A DNA stretch of 64,000 nt from Bradyrhizobium sp. B124 (lineage in GTDB: Bacteria > Pseudomonadota > Alphaproteobacteria > Rhizobiales > Xanthobacteraceae): positions 2,728,001 to 2,792,000 of the forward strand of contig NZ_CP152413.1 in the NCBI RefSeq assembly GCF_038967635.1, in the 5' to 3' direction. Under the pieces are notes generated by a model. It was not told the DNA's origin and did no database searches. It saw nothing but the letters and a program-made list of their open reading frames with translations. Every line of letters starts with the position of its first letter. The stretch's first letter is position 1. Shown one piece after another: positions 17,730 to 27,395 of this stretch. The position numbers and the translations under genes were made by a program.

Positions 17730-18041
17730 GATGGAAAGCTCCAGGCGGATCTGTCGCGGCGCAAGGCGCGCCACGACACATCGTTGCGCGCGCGAGCCCG
17801 CCTGGCAATTTCAGATATTTGCGGAGAGTTGGACGAAGCTTTCACCTGACTTGCCGCGCAAAGAAAATTCGTGTCGCCGCATGCCGGATGTTGCGTCATC
17901 GGCGGACAACGCGACACGAGCTTGCACGCAAGGCTCGTCGGCGGGACGGATTTTTCTTTTTGCCGCTCCGGGCCGCAACGCATTTTCCCGCGCGCAGCGT
18001 GCCGATATCTAGCGACAAGCATCATCGCAGATACGGCCGCC
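17730..18041. other. divergent promoter region, no gene
   Basis: 312 bases between the AprA-like operon (leftward) and the LLM monooxygenase at 18042 (rightward). Open frames here are extensions of flanking frames without similarity. It must contain at least two promoters; I could not pick a convincing operator. Confidence 0.4.
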
Positions 18042-19382
18042 ATGTCTCATCGTCAGCTTCACCTCAACGTCAACCTTTTGCACTCCGGCGTCTATGCGTC
18101 GGCCTGGCGACTGCCCGACAGCGACCCGCGCGCCTGTTTCGACGTCGGCCACTACCTGCGCGTCGCCCAGATCGCGGAGCGCGGCAAGCTCGATGCGATC
18201 TTCCTGGCCGACACGCCAGCCATCACCGATCGCATCGATTACCGCTCGTTCATGTCGCTGGAGCCGACCATCGTGCTGGCAACCGTCGCCGCCGCGACCA
18301 GCCATATCGGACTGATCGCGACTGCGTCGACGACCTATAACGAGCCCTACAACATCGCGCGCCGCTTCGCGACGCTGGATCTGGCGAGCGGCGGCCGCGC
18401 CGGCTGGAATGCGGTGACCACCGCCGATGCCTCAGCCAGCCGCAACTTCGGCCTTCCCACCGTGCTCGAGCACAAGGCGCGCTACGACCGGGCCAAGGAG
18501 TTCGCCGAGGTCGTCCATGCATTGTGGGACAGCTGGGAGGACGATGCCTTTGTCGGCGACAAGGAGGCGGCGCGTTTCGTCGACACGACCAAAGTCCACC
18601 CGATCGGACATCGCGGCACCCACTACAGCGTGGCCGGCCCGCTCAACGTGCCGCGCTCACCGCAGGGACGCCCCGTCACCGTTCAGGCCGGCGGATCGAG
18701 CGACGGCCGCGACCTCGCCGCCGCGCAGGCCGAAGCGGTGTTCACGCTGGCACAAACCATCGACGAAGGCGTCGCCTATGCGCGCGACCTGCGTGCCAGG
18801 GCTGCCGCGTACGGCCGCGCTGGAAGCTCCATCGTGATTCTGCCGGGGCTCGCGACCGTCATCGGCAGCACGGAAGCGGAAGCCAAGCGGCGCCAAGACG
18901 AGCTCTGGGAGCTGGTTCCGATCGAATACAGCCTCGCGCGACTGGCCGGCACGTTGCAGGTCGATCCAGCAATCCTCGATCTCGACAAGCCACTGCCCGA
19001 TCCTCTGCCGCTGCCGGCCAACGCAAACCACACCATGTTTCAGGGAACGGTCAACATCGCGCGCCGCGGCAATCTCACCGTCCGTCAATTGCTGCGCGCG
19101 CTCGGTGGCGGCGTCGGCCACCGGATCATCGTCGGCACGCCCGAGCAGATTGCCGACGACATCGAGGCTTGGTTCAAGGCGGGCGCGGCCGACGGCTTCA
19201 ACCTGATGCCGGACGTGTTGCCGACCGGGCTCGACGTGTTCGTCGACACCGTGGTGCCAATCCTGCAGCAACGGGGGCTGTTCCGGTACGATTACACGGG
19301 CACCACCCTGCGCGAGCATTTTGGATTGCCGCGGCCGGTCAGCCGTTTTGCTCGACAACCGGCGACCGCCACGAGCGCCTGA
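18042..19382 (+). CDS. LLM-class flavin monooxygenase, NtaA/SnaA/DszA family
   Basis: 446 residues from the ATG at 18042 (MSHRQLHLNVNLLHSGVYASAWR). Family markers are YLRVAQIAERGKLDAIFLADTPAI, TASTTYNEPYNIARRFATLDLASGGRAGWNAVTTADASASRNFG, the sugar-phosphate-like flavin site region VTVQAGGSSDGRDLAAAQAEAVFT, and a C-terminal GVGHRIIVGTPEQIADDIEAWFKAGAADGFNLMPDVLPTGLD. It is a close relative of the protein at 30084, so the two probably act on related substrates. FMNH2 would come from a separate reductase. It converges with the SsuD/SfnG-like gene at 19387 (4-base gap). Confidence 0.92.
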   Translation: MSHRQLHLNVNLLHSGVYASAWRLPDSDPRACFDVGHYLRVAQIAERGKLDAIFLADTPAITDRIDYRSFMSLEPTIVLATVAAATSHIGLIATASTTYNEPYNIARRFATLDLASGGRAGWNAVTTADASASRNFGLPTVLEHKARYDRAKEFAEVVHALWDSWEDDAFVGDKEAARFVDTTKVHPIGHRGTHYSVAGPLNVPRSPQGRPVTVQAGGSSDGRDLAAAQAEAVFTLAQTIDEGVAYARDLRARAAAYGRAGSSIVILPGLATVIGSTEAEAKRRQDELWELVPIEYSLARLAGTLQVDPAILDLDKPLPDPLPLPANANHTMFQGTVNIARRGNLTVRQLLRALGGGVGHRIIVGTPEQIADDIEAWFKAGAADGFNLMPDVLPTGLDVFVDTVVPILQQRGLFRYDYTGTTLREHFGLPRPVSRFARQPATATSA

Positions 19383-19386
19383 CGCA

Positions 19387-20475
19387 TCAGCGCGAGGCTG
19401 TTAGATGTGCCGGATTGTCACCGGCGAGTGACTGTGCACGAACGCGCGGGATGATCTCCTTCGCAAAGCGCTCCATCTCGGCCTCGAACGGCTGGAACTG
19501 CAACATGAAGAGCTCAATGCCGGCGGTATGGAAGCCCTGGATGCGAGCCGCCACCTCGTCATAGGACCCGACCAATCCCGCAGCCGTCCCGCCATTGCTG
19601 CCGACCCGCGCCGATTTCTGCATGGTCTGCATCATCACCACCTTGGGATCGGTGTTTTGCTTCTGGATCGCCTTCATCGGCGCATCCTTTTTCGAGAGAT
19701 CTAACAGCCGCTGGTAGGCCGCCTCGGCCTCAGCCCGGGTCTGGCGCGCAATCACGAAGGCGGACAGCCCGAAGCGAAGTGGTGCCGTGGCTCTCGGCCG
19801 GGCGGCCACGTCGGCGATTAGGCCAGCGACGTCGTCGAGCGGCTGTCCATTGATGAACCAGACATCGCCGTGATCGGCGACCAGGGCGCGCGCCTGCTCG
19901 GATTCACCGCCGACATAGATCAATGGCCGCGGCCGGTAGAGGCTGCCGGGCCGCAACACATAGTCCCTGACATCGAAGTGCTCACCCTTGTAGGTCAGCC
20001 GCTCGCCCTGCATCAGGCGCGACACCACGGTGATCCACTCGCGACCATAGGCATAGCGGGCGTCATGCTCCGCAAAGCCGATGCCGGCCTTGTCGAGCTC
20101 GGGCCGGTTCCAGGCATTGACCAGATTGATCGCAAAGCGGCCGCGGCTGATGTTCTCGATCCCGAGCGCGAGCTTCGCCAGCACGACCGGGTGATAGAGA
20201 TAAGGCTTGATGGCGGCGATGATCTCGATCCGGCTGGTCAGCGCGGCAAGTGCGGCAGCGGCGCTCCAGGCCTCGAGCTGATCAAGATCCTCCTGATGCG
20301 GATTGATGGTGTGCTGCGCGATGAGCGTGGAGTCGTAGCCGAGCCTTTCGGCCGCGATCACGATGTCGCGATTGCGTTCCCATGATGCATCATAGGGTTC
20401 CTCAGGATCCTGATAGGCAGCGCGCGAACCGTGCACCAGCGCCCAGATCCCGAAGCGAAGCGGTCGTATCGTCAT
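19387..20475 (-). CDS. LLM-class flavin monooxygenase, SsuD/SfnG-like (sulfonate or dimethylsulfone)
   Basis: 362 residues; GGAGATCGCCC precedes the ATG at 20475. It belongs to the alkanesulfonate monooxygenase branch rather than the NtaA branch. Markers are RNRDIVIAAERLGYDSTLIAQHT, ALTSRIEIIAAIKPYLYHPVVLAKLALGIENISRGRFAINLVNAWNRPEL, YGREWITVVSRLMQG, YKGEHFDV, and PLIYVGGESEQARALVADHGDVWFING. Length matches SsuD/SfnG (about 360-380). The divergent neighbour is an SfnC/DszC-like protein and a flavin reductase follows it, an arrangement seen in dimethylsulfone and sulfonate desulfurisation clusters. It would cleave a C-S bond to release sulfite or sulfinate. Confidence 0.88.
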   Translation of the reverse strand: MTIRPLRFGIWALVHGSRAAYQDPEEPYDASWERNRDIVIAAERLGYDSTLIAQHTINPHQEDLDQLEAWSAAAALAALTSRIEIIAAIKPYLYHPVVLAKLALGIENISRGRFAINLVNAWNRPELDKAGIGFAEHDARYAYGREWITVVSRLMQGERLTYKGEHFDVRDYVLRPGSLYRPRPLIYVGGESEQARALVADHGDVWFINGQPLDDVAGLIADVAARPRATAPLRFGLSAFVIARQTRAEAEAAYQRLLDLSKKDAPMKAIQKQNTDPKVVMMQTMQKSARVGSNGGTAAGLVGSYDEVAARIQGFHTAGIELFMLQFQPFEAEMERFAKEIIPRVRAQSLAGDNPAHLTASR

Positions 20476-20736
20476 GGGCGATCTCCGAATTGCGCTTTGT
20501 CGCTTTGCTTTTCACGAAGACGCGGCTGGAGATCAAGCAACGTCACATCAAAAGATTTTCCTTGCCGCGCCACGCGCGCGGACAAACCAGAAAACTCCAA
20601 ATCTCGCGACAATTGAAAAACCGCTCTATTTCTGTTGGCGAAAAATCGTGGGACAGTTTGCGTCATCTGAACGATCCCAGTTCGAACGCAGTCGAATGCG
20701 CAACTGAGCAACGATCATCACTCCAGGCCGACACTC

Positions 20737-21966
20737 ATGAACAAGCCCGTATCCGCCACTTCCCTGCAGCCGTCCGACCGCCTGGATAGCCAGTCCCCTG
20801 ACATCGATGCGCTGCTGAGCCGTATCGCCGAGGGGGCAGCTCATCGCGAGCGTGAACGCATCCTGCCATTCGCCGAGGTCGATCTCATTCGCAAGGCGCG
20901 CCTAGGCGCACTGCGGCTTCCGGCGGATGTCGGCGGCGCGGGTGCGTCGATCCGCACGCTGTTCGAACTTGTGATCCGGCTCGGCGCGGCCGACGCCAAC
21001 GTCGCGCATATCCTGCGCAACCATTTCAGCGTGGTCGAACGGCTGGTGCGTCGTCCCAAGGACGAGCAGCACCGGCAATGGCAGAAGGCCGTCGCCGACG
21101 GTGCGATCATCGGGCTTGCGGCCACCGAACTCGATACCCCGAAGGTCGGCAATGTCACGCCGAACACCACACTGACCGCCGACGGCGACGATTATCTGCT
21201 CAACGGCACCAAATACTACAGCACCGGCACGCTCTATTCCGACTATGTGCTGGTGCGCACGGCCGATACGACAGGCGCCAATGCGGCGGTGCTGATCCCG
21301 GTCAACCGCGAGGGTATCGAGCTGATCGACGATTGGGACGGGCTCGGCCAGCGGTTGACCGCAACCGGCACCACGCACTTCCGCAACGTGCGCGTCAAGC
21401 GCCAGGAGGCGGTGTTCGACGCCCCTGACGCCGGCTACGGCATTCCCTATTCCAACACATTCGCGCAGCTGTTCCTGACCGCGATCAACGCCGGCATCGC
21501 GCGCGCGGTGCTGCAGGACGCCGCCGAACTGGTGCGATCGCGCAAGCGGACGTTCTACTATGCACCGAACGAGATACCGGCGGACGACCCGTTGCTGCAG
21601 CAGACTGTCGGCCAGATCGCCAGCGGCGCGTTTGCGGCCGAGACCGTGGTGCTCGCGGCGGCAGAGGCCCTCGACGCCGCCACTGATGCGTTCGACGCCG
21701 GCGATGCCAGTGCCATCGACGCCGCGCAAAAGGCCGCGTTGTTGTCGGCAAAAGCCAAGATTGTCGCCGATGAGCTCGCGATCCGCAGCGGCAGCCTGCT
21801 GTTCGATGTCGGCGGAGCGTCCGCCACCAAGAAGGCGACCAATTTCGACCGCCACTGGCGCAACGCGCGGACCCTGGCCTCGCACAACCCGAACACCTTC
21901 AAGGCCCGCTCGATCGGGCAATATGAGATCAGCGGCACGCCGCTACCCGCCAAGGGCTTCTTCTGA
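20737..21966 (+). CDS. acyl-CoA-dehydrogenase-fold flavin monooxygenase, SfnC/DszC-like
   Basis: 409 residues with an acyl-CoA dehydrogenase fold. Blocks are LPADVGGAGASIRTLFELVIRLGAADANVAHILRNHF, IIGLAATELDTPKVG, YLLNGTKYYSTGTLYSDYVLVRT and the end DRHWRNARTLASHNPNTFKARSIGQYEI, which is characteristic of the DszC/SfnC monooxygenases in which DRHWRNART replaces the dehydrogenase C-terminal region. These enzymes use FMNH2 and O2 to oxidise sulfur or nitrogen compounds. It starts an operon with flavin reductase and serine acetyltransferase, 39 and 18 bases apart, linking sulfur release to cysteine synthesis. Confidence 0.88.
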   Translation: MNKPVSATSLQPSDRLDSQSPDIDALLSRIAEGAAHRERERILPFAEVDLIRKARLGALRLPADVGGAGASIRTLFELVIRLGAADANVAHILRNHFSVVERLVRRPKDEQHRQWQKAVADGAIIGLAATELDTPKVGNVTPNTTLTADGDDYLLNGTKYYSTGTLYSDYVLVRTADTTGANAAVLIPVNREGIELIDDWDGLGQRLTATGTTHFRNVRVKRQEAVFDAPDAGYGIPYSNTFAQLFLTAINAGIARAVLQDAAELVRSRKRTFYYAPNEIPADDPLLQQTVGQIASGAFAAETVVLAAAEALDAATDAFDAGDASAIDAAQKAALLSAKAKIVADELAIRSGSLLFDVGGASATKKATNFDRHWRNARTLASHNPNTFKARSIGQYEISGTPLPAKGFF

Positions 21967-22005
21967 TCGGAAGCAGATCCGGCGGCGACGAGAGGGAGAG
22001 ACCCG

Positions 22006-22578
22006 ATGAGCAAGCCGGACATCCATTTGGTCGATGCGGATCACGAGATCGAGCTGCAGTTTCGGCTGGTGATGCGCCGCCTCGCCGGTGGCGTCTGCGT
22101 CATCACAGCGGGACGCGGCGATGACATCACCGGGATGACCGTCACCTCGCTGACGGCGTTGAGCGCCTCGCCGCCTCGGCTCCTGGTCAGCATCAACCGG
22201 CAGGCCTCCTCTTTTGAGCCGATCGCCCGCCACCGGCTATTCGGCGTCAACATCCTCGGCTCAGACCAGCAAGCGCTGGCGGAACGGTTCAGCGACAGCG
22301 GCCTGAAAGGCAGGCAGCGTTTCGAAGGTGCGGCCTGGACCCCTGGTGCTTCCGGCGTCCCGCTGCTGGAACATTCGCTTGCCGCGGTTGAATGCCAGGT
22401 TGAGGAGATCATCGAACGGCACTCTCACGGCATCATCGTGGGTCGCCTTTCCAGCATGGACGTATCGCACCGCCTGTCCGGCCTCACCTACTGGAACGGA
22501 CGGTATGTGCAGATCGATCACGAGGCTGACCTCGATCTACTCGCCGAAGTCAGTATTCCGCTGGCTCACGTCCGCTAG
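22006..22578 (+). CDS. flavin reductase (FMN-binding split-barrel domain)
   Basis: 190 residues with GGGAGAG before the start. Flavin reductase-like split barrel (HpaC/DszD group): FRLVMRRLAGGVCVITAG, GMTVTSLTALSASPPRLLVSINRQASSFEPIARHRLFGVNILG and the C-terminal LTYWNGRYVQI. It would supply FMNH2 to the surrounding two-component monooxygenases (11664, 18042, 19387, 20737, 30084). It is the only obvious reductase in the island, so it probably serves several of them. Confidence 0.92.
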   Translation: MSKPDIHLVDADHEIELQFRLVMRRLAGGVCVITAGRGDDITGMTVTSLTALSASPPRLLVSINRQASSFEPIARHRLFGVNILGSDQQALAERFSDSGLKGRQRFEGAAWTPGASGVPLLEHSLAAVECQVEEIIERHSHGIIVGRLSSMDVSHRLSGLTYWNGRYVQIDHEADLDLLAEVSIPLAHVR

Positions 22579-22596
22579 GACAAGGAGAGGCACGCC

Positions 22597-23562
22597 ATGA
22601 AGCGCGAGTTGCCGCCACAGTCGCCACCATCATCGGCCGGCGTTGCCGGCAGCCCGCCGGGCCGCTGGCAGCTCGACCGGATCGTCGCCGAGCTGCGCGT
22701 CTCCAGGGAGGAGACCCACAGCATCCGGCGCGACTGCGATCCGCGCCGCGCCCCATCGCGCGATGCGCTGGAAGCGATCCTTGACGGCCTCACCGAGGCG
22801 CTGTTCCCGCGGCACTATGGCCAATCGGATCTCGACGGAGAGAACATCGACTATTTCGTCGGCAACACCTTGAGCATCGCGCTGGATTCGCTCAACGCGC
22901 AAATCCACCGCGCCGCGCTGCTCGTCGGCGACGAACTCGAACCGGGTTTCCAGCGCCATGACGCCGTCGAACTGACGCGCGCATTCGCCGCGCAATTGCC
23001 GCAAGTGCGCGGGCTTCTTGTCAACGATCTGCGCGCGGCCTTCGTCGGCGATCCGGCGGCGCGAAACTTTCCGGAGATCCTGATCGGCTATCCCGGCATG
23101 ACCGCAATCATCCACCACCGCCTTGCTCATCTCCTGTACCGGCTCGGCGCGCGGCTGGTGGCACGCCTGATGGCGGAGATCGCGCATGCCCGGACCGGCA
23201 TCGATATTCATCCCGGCGCCAGCATCGGCTCGGGCTTCTTCATCGATCACGGCACCGGCGTCGTGATCGGGGAAACCGCGATCATCGGCGACAATGTCCG
23301 CATCTACCAGGCCGTTACGCTCGGCGCGCGGCATTTCCCGACCGACGACGAAGGCAGCCTGATCAAGGGCGACGCCCGTCATCCGATCGTCGCGGACGAC
23401 GTGGTCATCTATGCCGGCGCCACCATCCTGGGCCGCATCACGATCGGCCGCGGCTCGACTATCGGCGGCAATGTCTGGCTGACCCGGGACGTCCCGCCGA
23501 ACAGCGTGGTGACCCAGGCCACCGTGCGCAACACGCCGGGCGGCGGCAACGCTTCCGCCTAA
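22597..23562 (+). CDS. cysE: serine O-acetyltransferase
   Basis: 321 residues. It acetylates serine with acetyl-CoA to O-acetylserine, the carbon acceptor for sulfide in cysteine synthesis. The N-terminal helical domain (about 40-185) is followed by a left-handed beta-helix: GIDIHPGASIGSGFFIDHGTGVVIGETAIIGDNVRIYQAVTLGA, with the catalytic His/Asp pair in IDHGTG. Length matches the EpsC/SrpH-type SAT of alphaproteobacteria rather than short enterobacterial CysE. The C-terminal tail ends GNASA, without the usual terminal Ile that binds CysK. Its last four bases overlap the convergent permease gene. Confidence 0.9.
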   Translation: MKRELPPQSPPSSAGVAGSPPGRWQLDRIVAELRVSREETHSIRRDCDPRRAPSRDALEAILDGLTEALFPRHYGQSDLDGENIDYFVGNTLSIALDSLNAQIHRAALLVGDELEPGFQRHDAVELTRAFAAQLPQVRGLLVNDLRAAFVGDPAARNFPEILIGYPGMTAIIHHRLAHLLYRLGARLVARLMAEIAHARTGIDIHPGASIGSGFFIDHGTGVVIGETAIIGDNVRIYQAVTLGARHFPTDDEGSLIKGDARHPIVADDVVIYAGATILGRITIGRGSTIGGNVWLTRDVPPNSVVTQATVRNTPGGGNASA

Positions 23563-24425
23563 CCAGCCACCGGCGCCTTCCAGCGCATGAAGTGCCGTTC
23601 GATCGCCTCGAGAACGGCATTGCATGCCAGACCGATCACCGTGATTCCGAGAATGCCGAAATACATCTGCGGGATCAGGAAGCTGTACTGGCTGTTGATG
23701 ATGAGATAGCCGAGGCCGGCCTTGGCGCCGACCATTTCGGACGCCACCAGCACCAGCATGGCCGATGCGCTGGCGAGGCGAATGCCGACGAAGATGGTCG
23801 GAAGCGCGGCCGGCAAGATCACCTTGCGGAACAGCTGCTGCGGCGTCGCGCCCATGGTCCGCGCCGACTTGATCAGCAGCGGATCGACCTGCTTCACGGC
23901 GGCAATGGTGTTCAGCAGCAATGGCCAGGCGCAGCTATAGATCACCATCGTGATCTTGGACAATTCGCCGATCCCGAGCAGCAGAATGAACACGGGCAGC
24001 AGTGCCAGCGGAGCCGTGTTGCGGCAGATCTCGATGAACTGGTTCAGGAGATCGCCGAGCCGGCTGTACCAGCCGACGACGAGCCCGAGCGGGACGATCA
24101 AGACAACCGAGATCAGAAATCCGCTCAGCGCGCGCAGCAGGCTGGCAGAGACGTCGTCGTAGAGTTCGCCGGTTTGCGCAAGCTGCCAGCCGGCCGCGAT
24201 CACCTCCGAGAATGGTGGCAGGAACACAGCATCGATCAGCCCGAGCCGCGGCACCGCCTCCCAGGCGGCCAGCAGGATGATCACCAGCAACGAGCGATGC
24301 CCGAGTGTGGCCAGGCCGCGAAGCGCCCTGCGCAACCGATCGGTGAATGGCGGCCGGCGAGCCTGGAACTGCTCGCGCCGCCCGTGCCCGAGCTCCAGCA
24401 GTGCCAACACTTCGAGACTAGACAT
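23559..24425 (-). CDS. sulfonate/taurine-type ABC transporter permease (SsuC/TauC-like)
   Basis: 288 residues from the ATG at 24423-24425, overlapping the end of the ATPase gene by 8 bases. The membrane segments include SLLVIILLAAWEAV, FLISVVLIVPLGLVVGW, PLALLPVFILLLGIG, ITMVIYSCAWPLLLNTIAAV, SASAMLVLVASEMVGAKAGLGYLII and YFGILGITVIGLACNAVLEAI. The EAA motif is at SARTMGATPQQLFRKVILPAALPTIFVGIR. The set binding protein-ATPase-permease forms one leftward operon with the TauD-type dioxygenase upstream. Confidence 0.92.
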   Translation of the reverse strand: MSSLEVLALLELGHGRREQFQARRPPFTDRLRRALRGLATLGHRSLLVIILLAAWEAVPRLGLIDAVFLPPFSEVIAAGWQLAQTGELYDDVSASLLRALSGFLISVVLIVPLGLVVGWYSRLGDLLNQFIEICRNTAPLALLPVFILLLGIGELSKITMVIYSCAWPLLLNTIAAVKQVDPLLIKSARTMGATPQQLFRKVILPAALPTIFVGIRLASASAMLVLVASEMVGAKAGLGYLIINSQYSFLIPQMYFGILGITVIGLACNAVLEAIERHFMRWKAPVAG

Positions 24426-25287
24426 GAGCAATCTCCGCCACTTCGTGACCCGGACGACGCACACCGGCGGCGTCAGCCAACTGGCCCTGCTGGGCCCTCT
24501 GCACCTCGTCGCGGAGCAGGCTCCAGACCTCGTGCCTCACCTGACCGAACTCCGGCAGCGCGCGAACGTCTTCGGAATCGCTGCGCAAGCGCTCGGGAAT
24601 ATCGATGATCTCCTTGATCCGGCCCGGGCGCGACGTCATCACCGCAACCCGTTGGCCAAGCACGACAGCCTCATCGATGCCATGGGTGATGAAGACGATG
24701 GTCTTGCCGGTGGCGCGCCAGATCCGCAGCAGCTCACCCTGCAGCGTTTCCCGCGTCTGCGCATCGAGCGCGGCGAACGGCTCGTCCATCAGCAGGACTT
24801 CCGGATCGTAGGCGAGGCTTCGCGCGATCGCGACACGCTGCTTCATGCCTCCGGAGAGTTCGTGCGGATAGCGATCGGCAAAGCCGGAGAGGCCGACCAG
24901 ATCGAGGAAATGCCGCGCGACCTCACGCCGCTGCCCGGCCTTGAGGCCGGCGATATCGAGCCCAAACTCGACATTCTGCGCCGCGGTCCGCCACGGAAAC
25001 AGCGCGTATTGCTGGAACACGATGCCGCGATCGCGTCCCGGCCCCGTGATCGGATGGCCGTCGAGCAGAATGCGGCCGCTGGTCGGCGAGGTGAGCCCGC
25101 CCAGGAGATCAAGCAAGGTGGATTTGCCACAACCGCTCGGGCCGACCAGCGCCAGGAATTCGCCCGAGCGAACATCCAGCGTGATATCTTCCAGCGCCGT
25201 GAAGCGGCCCGCCGGCCGGCCGCCCTCGCCCCTTGTCACGAATTCCTTGCGAACCTGCTCGAACCGGATCTTGACCGAGCTCGTCAT
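24418..25287 (-). CDS. sulfonate/taurine-type ABC transporter ATPase (SsuB/TauB-like)
   Basis: 289 residues. Walker A LVGPSGCGKSTLLDLLGG, Q-loop VFQQYALFPWRTAAQN, signature LSGGMKQRVAIARSL, Walker B LLMDEPFAALDAQTRE and switch His VFITHGIDEAVVLG. FPWRTA after the Q-loop is characteristic of the nitrate/sulfonate/taurine subfamily. Its start overlaps the stop of the binding-protein gene (ATGA), and its end overlaps the permease start. Confidence 0.94.
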   Translation of the reverse strand: MTSSVKIRFEQVRKEFVTRGEGGRPAGRFTALEDITLDVRSGEFLALVGPSGCGKSTLLDLLGGLTSPTSGRILLDGHPITGPGRDRGIVFQQYALFPWRTAAQNVEFGLDIAGLKAGQRREVARHFLDLVGLSGFADRYPHELSGGMKQRVAIARSLAYDPEVLLMDEPFAALDAQTRETLQGELLRIWRATGKTIVFITHGIDEAVVLGQRVAVMTSRPGRIKEIIDIPERLRSDSEDVRALPEFGQVRHEVWSLLRDEVQRAQQGQLADAAGVRRPGHEVAEIAHV

Positions 25288-26345
25288 CGCGCCTCCGCCG
25301 TCTTGCCAGGACGGAAATAGTTGAACTCGTTGGTATAGGTATCGGACACCTTGAGCTGCCCCGGCTTGAACAAGCCGTCCTTGACGAGCCAGTCGATCCA
25401 GATCTGGATTTCACCGTCGGAGATCAGTCCGCCCTTCGACGCCACGCCGGTGCTCTTCCAGTATTTGATCGCGGACGCATCCTCATTGCGCTTGCGTTCC
25501 GCGACGATCTTCTCGAACCGGGCCCGCACCTCCTCCGGCGGCGTGGTCTGGGCCCATTGGATCGCGCGCGAGATGCCCTCAACCAGCTTGCGCGACGCAT
25601 TGGGATTGTCCTTGATGAATTTGTCCCGCAGCACATAGGCGCCGCCGGTGAACTGGCCGAACAGATCGGTATCGTTGAACAGCGAATGGATGCCGCCCCG
25701 CTCCAGCGCCTTGTCGCGCAGCACGCCGCTGAGCGTACTCACCTCAACCTGGCCTTGGCGCAACACCTGCTCACCGGTCACCGGCGGTATCGCCACCAGC
25801 GTCACCTGCCTCGCCTCGCTGGCGCTGAGGCCATTCCGTGCCAGATATTCGCGGAGCACGAATTCGAGATGGGCGCCCAGCGTATTGACGGCAACCTTCT
25901 TGCCGATCAGGTCGCGCGCCGTCCTGATCGGACTGTCGTCCTTGACGAAGTAGCCCTGATAGGTGTTGGCGTCGGAGCCGTAATAGCCGATCACCGCCTT
26001 GATCGGCGCCTTCGCAGCGATCAGCTTGAGAATTGCGCCATAGAACGCACCGCCGATGTCGGTATCGCCGGTGACGACAGTCTGGATGTCCTGCGGCCCG
26101 CTGATCGTGTTGCCGACCCATTTGAGCTTCAGCGGCGCGAGATAGCCGAGGTCTTCGGCAAGCTCAGTGAACGTCACCTGGCCGGCCCAGCCCTGGTAGC
26201 GAATCTCGGTCTTTTCGAGCGGCGGCTCGGCAAAGGCCGGAGCCGCCAGCCCGAGCGCCACGGTGCCGGCCAGCATGAGGCGCGCGGCCGCGCGTGCGGC
26301 GAAACGCCGGGCGCGCAGGATTCGGATCAATGCATTCATGTTCAC
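25284..26345 (-). CDS. ABC transporter substrate-binding protein, aliphatic sulfonate/taurine type
   Basis: 353 residues with an Arg-rich N-region and hydrophobic core (residues 1-39, cleavage after PAFA), typical of Sec export. The body matches the SsuA/TauA/NMT1 group: KLKWVGNTISGPQDIQTVVTGDTDIGGAFYGAILKLIAAKAPIKAVIGYYG, and GKKVAVNTLGAHLEFVLREYL. It delivers the ligand to the permease and ATPase encoded downstream. The likely ligand class is sulfonates or sulfate esters, inferred from the TauD-type enzyme next door. Confidence 0.88.
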   Translation of the reverse strand: MNMNALIRILRARRFAARAAARLMLAGTVALGLAAPAFAEPPLEKTEIRYQGWAGQVTFTELAEDLGYLAPLKLKWVGNTISGPQDIQTVVTGDTDIGGAFYGAILKLIAAKAPIKAVIGYYGSDANTYQGYFVKDDSPIRTARDLIGKKVAVNTLGAHLEFVLREYLARNGLSASEARQVTLVAIPPVTGEQVLRQGQVEVSTLSGVLRDKALERGGIHSLFNDTDLFGQFTGGAYVLRDKFIKDNPNASRKLVEGISRAIQWAQTTPPEEVRARFEKIVAERKRNEDASAIKYWKSTGVASKGGLISDGEIQIWIDWLVKDGLFKPGQLKVSDTYTNEFNYFRPGKTAEAR

Positions 26346-26367
26346 AACGCCCCTCGATCCGGCCGGA

Positions 26368-27297
26368 TCATGCCGCCTTCGCGGCCTGCTGCTTCGGTGC
26401 CTTGATGCGCGTCACGCTGTGGCGACCGTCGATCGATACCGGCACTTCGCCGTCGATCGTGGCGCGGCGCACCACGCGGTGCTGATCACCGTAGTCATTG
26501 ACCGCATAGTGCTGGGTCGCCCGGTTATCCCAGATCGCAACGTCGCCGGCCTTCCAGCTCCAGCGCACGGTGTTCTCCGGCGCCGTGATGTGCGACTGGA
26601 ACAGGTCGAACAGCTTCTGGCCGTCATATTTCGGCAGACCGACGAAGCGCTGCACGAAATTGCCGAGCACCAGCGTCCGCTCGCCGGTCTCGGGATGAAC
26701 GCGCACCACGGGATGCTCGGTCTCGTAGATCGTGCCGGTGAACACTTCATCGAAATGCTTGCGGTCGGCCTCGCTTGCGCGCGCCTTGACGGCATAGTCA
26801 TAGGCGTTGCTGTGAACGGCCCAAAGCTCGTCGGCAAGCCGCTGCAGCGGCGCCGGCAGGTCGAGATAGGCCGCGGCTGTATTCGACCAGATGGTGTCGC
26901 CGCCATAGGGCGGAATCACCACCCCGCGCAGCACCGAGATCTTCGGATAGGCATCGACGAACGTCACGTCGGTGTGCCATTGGTCGGCCCGGCCGCCGCC
27001 GCGTCCCGAATCCAGCTCCAGGATCGAGGATGTCCCCTTGATCGCTCCGACCGTCGGATGCGGCACCAGCTTGCCGAGCCGCACGGCAAAACGTTCCTGC
27101 TCGGAATCGTCGAGATGCTCCTGGTCGCGGAAGAAGACCACCTTGTGCTCGAGCAGCACCTGGTTGATGGCGCGGATAACCTCATCGGACAGATCACCGG
27201 ACAGCTGGACGTTCCTGATCTCTGCTCCAAGCCTCGCCGCACGCTTGACGATATCGGCGCGCGGAATGACGTTATCGATGACAGTCGTGTTGCTCAT
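26368..27297 (-). CDS. TauD/TfdA-family alpha-ketoglutarate-dependent dioxygenase
   Basis: 309 residues from the ATG at 27295-27297 (MSNTTVIDN). Fe(II)/2-oxoglutarate oxygenase with the facial triad His108-x-Asp110 (DQWHTDVTF) and distal His263 (WDNRATQHYA); the co-substrate Arg lies in the HRVVRRATI segment. Members include taurine dioxygenase and alkylsulfatases (AtsK), which hydroxylate next to sulfur so that sulfite or sulfate leaves. It is 22 bases upstream of the sulfonate-type transporter genes, which supports a desulfurisation role. Which substrate (taurine, other sulfonates, sulfate esters) cannot be told. Confidence 0.92.
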   Translation of the reverse strand: MSNTTVIDNVIPRADIVKRAARLGAEIRNVQLSGDLSDEVIRAINQVLLEHKVVFFRDQEHLDDSEQERFAVRLGKLVPHPTVGAIKGTSSILELDSGRGGGRADQWHTDVTFVDAYPKISVLRGVVIPPYGGDTIWSNTAAAYLDLPAPLQRLADELWAVHSNAYDYAVKARASEADRKHFDEVFTGTIYETEHPVVRVHPETGERTLVLGNFVQRFVGLPKYDGQKLFDLFQSHITAPENTVRWSWKAGDVAIWDNRATQHYAVNDYGDQHRVVRRATIDGEVPVSIDGRHSVTRIKAPKQQAAKAA

Positions 27298-27395
27298 GAT
27301 CGTGCTCTCACCGCGATCTCCCAGACAAGGCTCCGCCATGCGCCGGTCGCGGGAACGACAGCGGAGACAAACGAACCGGCTTGATGGTGCAGGCG